A DNA stretch of 12,510 nucleotides from Acidobacteriota bacterium (GTDB lineage Bacteria; Acidobacteriota; Blastocatellia; Pyrinomonadales; Pyrinomonadaceae). The notes beneath the pieces were generated by a model. That model made no database searches, had not been told where the DNA came from, and was given only the letters and a program-made list of their open reading frames with translations. This document shows positions 1 to 7,342 of the stretch, in pieces (position 1 is the first letter of the stretch; the number at the start of each line of letters is the position of its first letter). Location of the stretch: assembly GCA_029862725.1 (NCBI GenBank), contig JAOTWT010000038.1:1-12510 (forward strand). Direction: 5' to 3'. A program made the translations under genes and the position numbers.

Positions 1-2766
1 GGCGAAATAATAACGGTTGAAGTTCGAATACCCGGCACCAGCCGTATTCGGCAGATACATGTACGCAAGCCGTCCGCCACTGAGGTCGTCGACCTTTCTC
101 CGGTTGCTCTCGATCCACGCCAGATTCCTAAGTGCCCGTTCGTCACCGACCGGAACAACCGTCAGTTTTCTCGCGTCCGATCCATCGGGGTTCGATCCGA
201 CCGAAATTACGACCTGTTTCCCGGCGGTCTGTTCAAAGAAGGAGTAAAGATTATCGTTCGACGAGACATTTCGTCCGTTCACTGAGATCAGATACTCACC
301 TTCCTTCATATTGAGACCCGGTTGCGTCAAGGGTGCCGTCAGGCCTGGATTCCAGTTCTCGCCATCGTAAATCTTTTTGAACCGGTATCGCCCGTTTTCG
401 ATCGTGTAATCCGCCCCGAGAAGTCCGCCCGAATACCGCGTCGGGTTTGGTGAATCCCCTCCGCCGGAATTGTGATGACCGACCGTTAGATTTCCGAGCA
501 TTTCCCGGAAGAGGTAATTCAGATCACCGCGTGATGCGATTCCCGAAAGGAACGGCCTGTAGCGGTTCTCCATCTTCCTGATGTCAACACCATGGAAATC
601 AGGGTCGTAAAAGAAGTCGCGCTGTATCCGCCATACTTCTCGATACATTTGTTCCCACTCTTCGCGCGGATTTACATAGACCTCCATCTCACCGACATTC
701 AAGACGCCATCGCCCGGTTTGGATGGACGGTTCGTCGGAACGATCGTAAACCTGCCCCCTGCCTGCCCGTAGATCATGTGGCCGCCATCGTGCGACACAT
801 CGAACGCTACAACGCCGGTTTGAACCAACGTCGCTTTCCGGCTTTCGAGATCGAACTTGTGAATTGTCACGCCTATGTTCGGTTGCGAAGACGTACCGGA
901 AGCAGGCACGGCCTCGGCTAAAAAAAACGTTCCCGGCGTTCCGGCGGTGAGTCCGGCGTAATTTCTAGCCGGCAGCGGCAACGCGACGACCCTCTGGCCT
1001 ATCCCGTCGAGGTCGATGACAGTCTTCTTTTCTTTCTTTTCATCTTTTTTGGCAGCCTCGGGCTTGGCATCTTCACTTTTCTTTTCTTCAGGCTTCTTTT
1101 CCTCGTCTTCCTTGACAGGCTCCTCGTCGCTTTCCGGCGCCAGCGGTGAAGGGTCCTTCGAGTTCAAAACGATCGCATAAACGCTTCGCGTCGTCTGAAA
1201 TGGAAAGCTCGACATATCGAGCCAACCGGTAGTCGGACCGCTGTCCGTGCTTGCAGTAAAGAAAATATGCTTACCGCTCTTGTCGAAATCGGCAAACCTC
1301 ACGTCGCCGATCGTGTCCGTTAGAACGCTTACTATTCCTGTTTCAAGAGAATAAACATGGACCGCACCGAGCCTGTTCCGGCGCTGCTTTGTATATACGA
1401 TCCAGTTGCTGTCGGGCGACCAGTTCGGCTGCATGACGGGAAACGGGTTTTCAAATGTGTTTGTATCGACCTTGGTCAATTTCCCGGTTTCGATCGTCAA
1501 GTACCAGATGTTCAGGCGTTTATCTCTGAACATGATCTTTTTGCCGTCGGGTGAAAACTTCGGCGTATAAAAATACGACGATGGATTCCCGAGGCTGATC
1601 TTTTTGGTTTCACCAAGACCGCTCTGCTCCCGCATATGGAGAGCGTACTCGCCCGATTCGTCCGAAAAATAGGCGATCCACTTGCCGTCCGGCGACCATG
1701 CCGGATCCCGTTCCGCAACACCGGATGAATTCGTCAGGTTGCGGGCATTTCCTTTTTCGACGGGAACCGTCAGAATCTCGCCACGAGCTTCAAATACGGC
1801 GCGTTTTCCCTTTGGCGAAATCGCGACGTTGGCGACCCTCCGGGCGACCTTCGAATACTTCGGACGGACCTCCGGAAAGTCACCTCGCACCTCGATATTC
1901 ACCCTTGTTGAACGCCTCGATGCGGGATCGTAAATATTGATCGATCCGAACTGTTCATAAACAATCCCGCCCGGGCCCGATCGCGCCGATTTGATGTCAA
2001 AGCCCCGGTTGTTCAACAGGTCTTCGCTGACCGTCTTTTGAGCAACATCGTAGGAGTAAAGCGAGACATTCCGTCCATTTCGGTCCGACAGGAAATAAAT
2101 CTTGTCTCCAACCCACATCGGAACAAAATCGTTTGAATTCTGTCTTGGGATTTCTGCGACCGACGAATCTGCCAATTCTCCGATCCAGATCTTGGTCGTA
2201 CGGCCGCCGCGGTAGAGCTTCCACTGGTTAAAGGCAGGCGCGAGAGGCATATAAGCGAGTCGCGTGCCGTCGGGTGAATAGCTTGCGATTCCCCCTGCCA
2301 TCGGAAACGGCAGCTGGACCGGCATTCCCTTGCCATCCAAGGGAATTGTGAACATCCCCGGGACGGGTACCGGCATGTCGTGATTGCGTGACGATAGAAA
2401 GAGGATCGATTTCCCATCGTTGGTCCAGCCGATCGGGCCGTCGTCGGCGGAATGGTAGGTAATTCGTCGCGGTACGCCGCCTTCAGCGGGAATTACAAAG
2501 ACATCCGTGTTGCCGTCATACTGCCCTGTAAACGCGATCCATTTTCCGTCCGGAGAGAAGTGAGGAGATCCCTCGTTACCGACGGCTGTAGTCAGACGCT
2601 CGGCAGTCCCACCCGAGCGCGGAACTTTCCAGAGATCGCCCGCAAACACGAAGACGATATGCGTCGAATTCATCGCCGGGGACTGGTAAAGCATCGGGGT
2701 GTTTTGAGCCGATGTTATCGCGAACAATCCGATAAACACTGCCATTAATAACGATACGCGTTTCAT
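1..2766 (-). CDS. Tricorn-type protease, secreted, partial (C-terminus off left edge)
   Basis: Open frame of 922 codons from ATG at 2766 to the window edge. The start is set by a strong Shine-Dalgarno site (AGGAG, 7 bases upstream) and a clear signal peptide: MKR, a hydrophobic core to about residue 18, then ITSA before QNTP as likely cleavage site. Residues about 25-700 carry repeated propeller blades of the type FSPDGKWIAF and WSPDGKWIAYFS, as in the tandem beta-propellers of tricorn and the TolB-like family. Residues 545-581 form a Lys/Glu-rich linker. Residue H764 (in LTVGHHNS) fits the catalytic His of tricorn (H746 in Thermoplasma); a PDZ-like domain follows (about 785-865), then GGRLAYMYLPNT, the start of the S41-type serine protease core. 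The nucleophilic Ser lies beyond the edge, so activity cannot be judged. Family members are usually about 1,050-1,100 residues, so roughly 150 are missing. Tricorn cuts peptides into short products that aminopeptidases finish; the upstream gene encodes a candidate partner. Confidence 0.93.
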   Translation of the reverse strand, partial: MKRVSLLMAVFIGLFAITSAQNTPMLYQSPAMNSTHIVFVFAGDLWKVPRSGGTAERLTTAVGNEGSPHFSPDGKWIAFTGQYDGNTDVFVIPAEGGVPRRITYHSADDGPIGWTNDGKSILFLSSRNHDMPVPVPGMFTIPLDGKGMPVQLPFPMAGGIASYSPDGTRLAYMPLAPAFNQWKLYRGGRTTKIWIGELADSSVAEIPRQNSNDFVPMWVGDKIYFLSDRNGRNVSLYSYDVAQKTVSEDLLNNRGFDIKSARSGPGGIVYEQFGSINIYDPASRRSTRVNIEVRGDFPEVRPKYSKVARRVANVAISPKGKRAVFEARGEILTVPVEKGNARNLTNSSGVAERDPAWSPDGKWIAYFSDESGEYALHMREQSGLGETKKISLGNPSSYFYTPKFSPDGKKIMFRDKRLNIWYLTIETGKLTKVDTNTFENPFPVMQPNWSPDSNWIVYTKQRRNRLGAVHVYSLETGIVSVLTDTIGDVRFADFDKSGKHIFFTASTDSGPTTGWLDMSSFPFQTTRSVYAIVLNSKDPSPLAPESDEEPVKEDEEKKPEEKKSEDAKPEAAKKDEKKEKKTVIDLDGIGQRVVALPLPARNYAGLTAGTPGTFFLAEAVPASGTSSQPNIGVTIHKFDLESRKATLVQTGVVAFDVSHDGGHMIYGQAGGRFTIVPTNRPSKPGDGVLNVGEMEVYVNPREEWEQMYREVWRIQRDFFYDPDFHGVDIRKMENRYRPFLSGIASRGDLNYLFREMLGNLTVGHHNSGGGDSPNPTRYSGGLLGADYTIENGRYRFKKIYDGENWNPGLTAPLTQPGLNMKEGEYLISVNGRNVSSNDNLYSFFEQTAGKQVVISVGSNPDGSDARKLTVVPVGDERALRNLAWIESNRRKVDDLSGGRLAYMYLPNTAGAGYSNFNRYYFA

Positions 2767-2771
2767 TTTTA

Positions 2772-2781
2772 CTCTCCTCTC
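2772..2781 (-). promoter_or_regulatory. Shine-Dalgarno site of the tricorn gene
   Basis: Minus-strand GAGAGGAGAG, with the AGGAG core seven bases before the ATG at 2766. It fixes the start and shows the gene has its own strong translation signal. Confidence 0.75.
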
Positions 2782-2813
2782 AGAATGTGTTCCGTGGTCA
2801 GGACAAGATCAAT

Positions 2814-2969
2814 GTTCAAGGTTCAAAGTGCGAAGTTTGCGATCGGACAATGATTCTGTATTTCAAGATTCCCAAGCAGCAGTTAAGTAAGCCAATAAGC
2901 TGCAACAACCATGAACCTTGAAACTTGAACCTTGAACTTCGCACTTTGAACCCTTGAACCTTGAACTTC
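2814..2969. repeat. Inverted plus direct repeat cluster built on TTGAACC
   Basis: Left arm 2814-2837 is the reverse complement of 2935-2959 with one inserted base (24 paired bases, about 97-base loop). On the right side a 17-base word, CTTGAACCTTGAACTTC, occurs exactly at 2924-2940 and again at 2953-2969; the last copy touches the M28 stop codon (2970-2972). The unit is an imperfect seven-mer, TTGAACC or close variants. The cluster fills most of the gap between two same-strand genes. In RNA it could fold into a long hairpin, but no U-run follows, so calling it a terminator is not supported. It shares the core GGTTCA/TGAACC with the array at 8471-8526. Confidence 0.85.
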
Positions 2970-4355
2970 CTAGGGTTTCATCCCTTCTTTCCAAGCTGGT
3001 TTCCAATCGGTGTTTACCAGCCAAATTACCGGTTTGACTATCGAATCGATCGCATTGGTCATGTATGGAAAATCCATCGTACTAATCTCGTCGCTTGCCT
3101 GGTGATAATCGGTGTGCAGGCCATAACTCGAGACCGTATGTGCGACGACACCCCTGCGTGCGAGCGTTATGTTGTCAGAGCGCTCAAAAAAGTTCTCTTC
3201 CGGATGCGGGTCCGCGACCAGCTTGGCGCCGTTGCGCGCAAGTTCGGAACCCAGATCGGAACGCTCATATCCCGTCAGCCATAGTTCGTCCTTGCCAACC
3301 TTCGCGTCGGGACGGCCCAGCATTTCAAACTGCAGGTTGGCGACGAGCTTTTCGAGCGGCCTGTCGAATGTCCCGACGAAATAGCGGGAGCCGAACCCTC
3401 CCGCCTCTTCGCTTCCAAAAAAAGCGAAGTAGACCGTCCTCTTTGGTCTTGGACCGGCGGCGAGTATTCGCGCCAATTCCAAAACCGCGACACACCCCGA
3501 TGCGTCATCGTCAGCGCCGTTAAATATTTTGTCGTCTCCGGGAGCATTCTCCCGGACTCCGACGTGGTCCATGTGCGCGCTGAGCAGAATTGCCTCGCCG
3601 GAACCACCCGAACCTTCGATCTTCCCGACCGAATTCCAGGTGTTAGAAGTAGTACTCTCGGTTATTTCGGAAAGTATATTGACTATGCTTCCGACCGGAA
3701 TTGAATCTAGCAGGCCCGCTTTTTCTTCGGCAACGAGGTAGAGGCTCGCAGATTCCCCCTCCCCGGTCCCTTTGATCCTGGTCATCGATGAAGCGCGCCG
3801 CGCAAACCCGCTCAACTGCTGCATCAATGCCGGTGGCGCTATCAAGATCAACGCTTTCGCGGGGCTGCCGAATAATGAAGGAAACGCCTCCCTTGGAATC
3901 GTCCCGTCGAGGGTCGTAACGATGGTAATCGAACCGGCCTCCGCCGTTTCGTCTATCGAAATGCGCTTGAGCGGCCCTTCGAGTGAGGTGTTTCCGATAC
4001 GTAGTCCGGTTAGCGAAATGCTTTTTTCGGGGCCAAGATCGAGGGTCGTTTTACCGATTCTTGTCCTTTCTATTTCGACCGTTTGAATATAAGCACCGAG
4101 GCCAATGCCGTCTTTGTCTCCGCCCGGGGCAATCCCGAACTGCTTCATCTGCGATGCCAAATAGAGCCCAGCGAGTTTTTCGTATTTGGTACCGCTCCCG
4201 CGACCCTGCATATCATCCGAGGCAAGGAATTCCATGTGCGCCCGAACACGCTTTTCATCGACCGACGATTGAGGGACTGCTACTGTAAACAGAAGCAACC
4301 CGGTGACAATTGTGGCCAGAGCCATCGCCGGCTTTCTGCGAAAGCTTGGTTTCAT
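2970..4355 (-). CDS. M28-family zinc peptidase (aminopeptidase-like), secreted
   Basis: 461 residues from ATG at 4355, preceded by AAAGGG about 7 bases upstream. A TTG eleven codons further upstream (4388) would also be open but would put a non-signal extension before the signal peptide. N-terminus MKPSFRRK then a hydrophobic stretch (about 11-27) is a signal peptide. Residues about 100-240 look like an inserted apical or PA-like domain. The metallopeptidase core shows co-catalytic zinc ligands in family order: H261 (LSAHMDHVG), D283 (GADDDASG), catalytic E316 and ligand E317 (GSEEAGGFGSRYF), E344 (LQFEMLGRPD) and H418 (TDYHQASDE). Position 344 is Asp in the best-studied members; Glu is a conservative change. 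Expected to remove N-terminal residues from peptides outside the cytoplasm, fitting the tricorn gene 203 bases downstream. Substrate cannot be told from sequence. Confidence 0.93.
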   Translation of the reverse strand: MKPSFRRKPAMALATIVTGLLLFTVAVPQSSVDEKRVRAHMEFLASDDMQGRGSGTKYEKLAGLYLASQMKQFGIAPGGDKDGIGLGAYIQTVEIERTRIGKTTLDLGPEKSISLTGLRIGNTSLEGPLKRISIDETAEAGSITIVTTLDGTIPREAFPSLFGSPAKALILIAPPALMQQLSGFARRASSMTRIKGTGEGESASLYLVAEEKAGLLDSIPVGSIVNILSEITESTTSNTWNSVGKIEGSGGSGEAILLSAHMDHVGVRENAPGDDKIFNGADDDASGCVAVLELARILAAGPRPKRTVYFAFFGSEEAGGFGSRYFVGTFDRPLEKLVANLQFEMLGRPDAKVGKDELWLTGYERSDLGSELARNGAKLVADPHPEENFFERSDNITLARRGVVAHTVSSYGLHTDYHQASDEISTMDFPYMTNAIDSIVKPVIWLVNTDWKPAWKEGMKP

Positions 4356-4688
4356 AATGATCCCTTTGAAATTGCGAAAGTAGTTCAATCGGATGACGTC
4401 GTTTTGGACTCCATTATTATGTGTTTCGCTATTCTACGCAGTACACACCTAGTAAGTTTATTTTATTCAAGGATAAGGTCTCAAGATTTAGTACGAAGGG
4501 TCTATCGGGGGAGTTTGATTGAGTAAGCGGGTAAGTTACGCCGCGCTTGCTTCGGCGGTTGCAGCGGAAAATCTTATTCGGGCTGACGCCTCTGGCTCGC
4601 CCTGTAAGGCATCAGAACCAAAGCCGGAGAGCCGTTCACGCCAAAAGGCGTTAAACGGAACACCGCCTCAGCGCTCCCACTCCCGCCA
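4356..4688. other. Non-coding gap between clpA and the M28 peptidase gene
   Basis: 333 bases with no convincing gene. The part nearest the M28 gene (4390-4500) is AT-rich and probably holds its promoter: minus-strand TAGAAT at 4436-4431 resembles a -10 box, but I see no good -35 at 17 bases. The part nearest clpA (4535-4660) is GC-richer with hairpins: CGCCG/CGGCG at 4539-4543 and 4553-4557; CTGA.GCC/GGC.TCAG at 4583-4590 and 4608-4615 with one mismatch; and the stem at 4632-4658. A plus-strand TTG at 4519 follows GGGGGAG by five bases and opens 93 codons, but these run antisense into clpA and resemble no family I know. The separation suggests the M28 and tricorn genes are transcribed apart from clpSA. 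Confidence 0.6.
4632..4658 (-). other. Hairpin downstream of clpA
   Basis: CCGTT (4632-4636) pairs with AACGG (4654-4658) and ACGCC (4638-4642) with GGCGT (4647-4651) around an AAAA loop, with a small internal loop of one against two bases. On the clpA strand the loop reads TTTT and no U-run follows. It lies 30-56 bases past the clpA stop and could protect the 3' end or aid termination, but a classical intrinsic terminator is not seen. Confidence 0.45.
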
Positions 4689-6944
4689 TCAGGCCTCGAG
4701 CACCAGTTCATCGCCTTTAATAACGACCTTCGCGCTTCCGCCATCGGCGAGTTTTCCGAACAGGATTTCCTTGGCGAGCGGCTGTTTGACCTTTTGGTGA
4801 ATAAGACGCTGCATCGGGCGGGCTCCGTATTTCGAATCGAACCCCTCTGTGGCGAGCCATTCCCGGGCCTTTTCGGTGAGTTTGACGATCACCCTTTGTT
4901 CGGCCATCTGGGCATTGAGTTCCGAGATAAACTTGTCGACGATCAGTTTAATTACATCGATATCGAGCGCTTTGAAAGCGACCCTTGCATCGAGCCGGTT
5001 GAGGAATTCCGGGGTGAAAGTACGTTCGATCGCGCCCTTTGCCGTGCCCTTGGTCGACGCTTCGTTTTGAAAGCCGATACCTCCCGATGAGAGTTCGCGG
5101 GCCCCGGCGTTGGTCGTCATGATCAGCGTCACATTCCTGAAATCGGCCTTTTTCCCGTTGTTGTCAGTCAAGGTCGCAGAATCCATGACCTGAAGCAAAA
5201 GGTTGAAGAGATTCGGATGCGCTTTTTCGATTTCATCCAAAACGAGAACCGAATGCGGGTGGCGCATGATCGCATCTGTCAAGAGCCCGCCCTGGTCAAA
5301 TCCGACATAACCCGGGGGAGCACCGATCAAACGCGAAACGGTGTGGGGTTCGGCATACTCGCTCATATCGAACTTGATGAACTCGACACCGGAGATCTCG
5401 GCCAGTTGTTTCGAAACCTCGGTCTTGCCCACCCCGGTCGGTCCGGAGAATAGAAATGACCCTATCGGTTTCGTTTCATGCCCCAAACCTGCGCGTGAGA
5501 TCTGGATCGCGTCGACGATCGTATCGATCGCATCGTCCTGTCCGAAAATGACTTTCCGTAGATCGTCCTTGAGGGTCTTGAGTCGGTCTTTCTCGTCGGA
5601 AACGACCGTTCTCGGTGGAATCTTGGCCATCCGCGCAATCGTGTTCTCGACCATCGTAACGCTTATCTTCTTCGGCCGCTTGCCTTCGGGCATGAGCTTT
5701 GTCATCGCGCCGACCTCGTCGATCACATCGATGGCTTTGTCTGGTAAATGCTTGTCGCCAATATACTTACCGGCGAGTTCGGCTGCGGCTTTGAGCGCAT
5801 CTTCGGAGTATTTTACGCCGTGATGCTCCTCGTAATATTTCTTAAGGCCTTTCAGGATCTCAAAAGTCTCATCGATCGTCGGTTCGAAAATTTCAATCTT
5901 CTGAAACCGCCGCGCCAAGGCACGGTCGCGTTCGAAGGCTGCTTTGTGTTCGGTATAAGTGGTCGAACCGATGCACCGCAAAGAGCCTTCGGCGAGCGCC
6001 GGCTTGAGAATATTCGAGGCATCCATCGCCCCTCCTGAAACTGCACCCGCACCGACGATCGTATGGATTTCGTCGATAAATAGAATCGCGTCCTCGTGTT
6101 TCTTCAGGTCCGTGATGATCGCTTTGAACCGCTGTTCGAAATCGCCCCGATAACGCGTTCCCGCCAAGACCGCTCCCATATCGAGGGCGAAAACCTTCGC
6201 GTTTGCGATCACCTCCGGAACCTCGCCGTTTGCGATCTTGAGGGCAAGGCCCTCGGCTAGCGCGGTCTTGCCGACGCCGGGTTCGCCGACATAAAGGGGA
6301 TTGTTCTTCTTCCTGCGGCAAAGGACCTGGATCGTGCGTTCGATCTCGGCTTCACGCCCGATGATCGGGTCTATCAGGCCCTCGTTCGCCTTTTGGACGA
6401 GTTCGACACAAAATGACTCCAACGGTTTAGCCTTTTTCTGTCGGCCGGCACGTTCTTCCGCAAACATAAGGTTGTCATCGAGTTCCTCGTCGGTTATGTC
6501 GTCGATGAGCTCGATTTTCGAAATGCCGTGCGAAATGTAGTTCAAAACATCGAGGCGCGAAACGCCCTGCTGGGTTAGCACGAAAACCGCATGCGAATGC
6601 TCGGATTGATACATCGCGGCGAGTATGTTTCCCCCGTCGACAAAGGGCTGGCCGCTTCCCTCGGCCTGAAGCAGGGCATACTGGATCGTCGACTGGAATG
6701 TGGAGGTCAGTTCCGGCATCTGGTTCACGCCTTCCGGCATCTGCTCGACGGAAGTGTCAAAGAATTCCGCCAGAGAAGTCTTGATCTCGCCGAGATCGGC
6801 GCCGCAATTAAAGAGAATATCGCGGGCCGACTTATCGTCGAGCAATGCAAAAAGCAGATGCTCGAGCGTGACATATTCGTGCCTGCGTTTGACGGCCTCA
6901 TCGACCGCAACGCTCAATGTCTTTTCCAGTTCTTTCGTCAACAT
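4689..6944 (-). CDS. clpA: ClpA, ATP-dependent Clp protease ATPase/unfoldase subunit
   Basis: 751 residues, close to the 758 of E. coli ClpA. The N-terminal double-repeat Clp_N domain (about 1-145; MLTKELEKTLSVAV) is the ClpS-binding region. First AAA+ module: Walker A GEPGVGKT 220-227, Walker B ILFIDE 287-292, arginines at 345-346. Second module: Walker A GPTGVGKT 501-508, Walker B VLVLDE 566-571, sensor-2 GARP 707-710. No ClpB-type middle coiled coil separates the modules, which with the adjacent clpS marks ClpA and not ClpB or ClpC. The loop GGIGF at 621-625 contains the IGF tripeptide that docks on ClpP; clpP is not in the window. The ring unfolds substrates in the cytoplasm with ATP and feeds them to ClpP. 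The ATG is four bases after the clpS stop, with a weak purine run (GAGAAAGAG) inside the end of clpS, so translation is probably coupled. Confidence 0.98.
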   Translation of the reverse strand: MLTKELEKTLSVAVDEAVKRRHEYVTLEHLLFALLDDKSARDILFNCGADLGEIKTSLAEFFDTSVEQMPEGVNQMPELTSTFQSTIQYALLQAEGSGQPFVDGGNILAAMYQSEHSHAVFVLTQQGVSRLDVLNYISHGISKIELIDDITDEELDDNLMFAEERAGRQKKAKPLESFCVELVQKANEGLIDPIIGREAEIERTIQVLCRRKKNNPLYVGEPGVGKTALAEGLALKIANGEVPEVIANAKVFALDMGAVLAGTRYRGDFEQRFKAIITDLKKHEDAILFIDEIHTIVGAGAVSGGAMDASNILKPALAEGSLRCIGSTTYTEHKAAFERDRALARRFQKIEIFEPTIDETFEILKGLKKYYEEHHGVKYSEDALKAAAELAGKYIGDKHLPDKAIDVIDEVGAMTKLMPEGKRPKKISVTMVENTIARMAKIPPRTVVSDEKDRLKTLKDDLRKVIFGQDDAIDTIVDAIQISRAGLGHETKPIGSFLFSGPTGVGKTEVSKQLAEISGVEFIKFDMSEYAEPHTVSRLIGAPPGYVGFDQGGLLTDAIMRHPHSVLVLDEIEKAHPNLFNLLLQVMDSATLTDNNGKKADFRNVTLIMTTNAGARELSSGGIGFQNEASTKGTAKGAIERTFTPEFLNRLDARVAFKALDIDVIKLIVDKFISELNAQMAEQRVIVKLTEKAREWLATEGFDSKYGARPMQRLIHQKVKQPLAKEILFGKLADGGSAKVVIKGDELVLEA

Positions 6945-6948
6945 AAAA

Positions 6949-7263
6949 CTACTCTTTCTCGACGGTACACAGAAACGGGAACTCCCGCGCCCGCGCCAGA
7001 TTCATCGCCTTTTCTGCCTTCATTTTGGCGATTTCATAAGAATAAACTCCGGCGACTCCGACTCCCTCGTTGTGAACCTTTAGCATTATTACCACAGATT
7101 CGGCCTCGGAACGCTGAAAAATCTTGTTCAATACGAAAACCACAAACTCCATCGTCGTAAAGTCGTCGTTGTGCAGAAGCACTTTGTACATCGGCGGCTT
7201 TTCGAGCTTTTTCTTTGTCTCGGTCAGGACTTCTTCGTCCTGGTCGTATTCGTGGTTGCTCAT
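6949..7263 (-). CDS. clpS: ClpS, adaptor of ClpA for N-degron substrates
   Basis: 104 residues, the usual length. After an acidic flexible N-terminal arm (about 1-24), the core begins PPMYKVLLHNDDFTTMEFVV, holding the Asn-Asp-Asp triad that binds the alpha-amino group of a substrate, and continues with MLKVHNEG (the binding-pocket His) and EFPFLCTVEKE at the end. ClpS recognises proteins with bulky hydrophobic N-terminal residues and hands them to ClpA. The ATG at 7263 is the only reasonable start, since an in-frame stop lies 12 bases upstream. No strong Shine-Dalgarno sequence precedes it; the start overlaps the stop of a short upstream frame (7298-7260) that does have one. clpA follows after four bases. 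Confidence 0.97.
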   Translation of the reverse strand: MSNHEYDQDEEVLTETKKKLEKPPMYKVLLHNDDFTTMEFVVFVLNKIFQRSEAESVVIMLKVHNEGVGVAGVYSYEIAKMKAEKAMNLARAREFPFLCTVEKE

Positions 7264-7298
7264 TGGTCGTCTTCAGTCATTTCGGTCAGCCCCGGCAT
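7260..7298 (-). CDS. Possible 12-residue leader peptide before clpS
   Basis: ATG at 7298 is preceded by GAGGG (7311-7307) with an eight-base gap and reads MPGLTEMTEDDQ then TGA, whose bases overlap the clpS ATG as ATGA. The site before this frame is better than anything before clpS itself, so ribosomes could load here and re-initiate at clpS. The peptide resembles nothing I know; any role would be in coupling or control. Such a short frame can occur by chance. Confidence 0.3.
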   Translation of the reverse strand: MPGLTEMTEDDQ

Positions 7299-7342
7299 GT
7301 TTGAAGCCCTCAAAATGAATGATAAATGATCGAAGGTAAAAA

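Noticed and set aside
2814..2969. CRISPR array
   Set aside because: Units are seven bases without regular spacers; a CRISPR needs repeats of about 23-40 bases with unique spacers, and no cas gene is near.
2814..2969. Inverted repeats as ends of an insertion sequence
   Set aside because: Only about 97 bases lie between the arms and there is no transposase or target duplication.
4386..4388. Upstream TTG start for the M28 peptidase
   Set aside because: It would add eleven polar and basic residues before the signal peptide; ATG at 4355 has AAAGGG at the right distance.
4507..4521. Sequence around GAGTTTGATT resembling the 5' end of 16S rRNA
   Set aside because: The match is about eight bases only and nothing after it resembles 16S rRNA.
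4083..4526. Plus-strand frame of 147 codons over the M28 N-terminus and the gap beyond
   Set aside because: Antisense to the signal peptide and N-terminal domain of a recognised enzyme, with no family features.
4580..4660. Possible tRNA in the hairpin-rich gap
   Set aside because: No T-loop GTTCRANYC with a matching acceptor stem on either strand; the hairpins do not form a cloverleaf.
4519..4800. Plus-strand 93-codon frame starting TTG behind GGGGGAG
   Set aside because: It runs 112 bases antisense into clpA, has low-complexity Ser/Ala/Pro composition and no recognisable family. Kept only as part of a finding.
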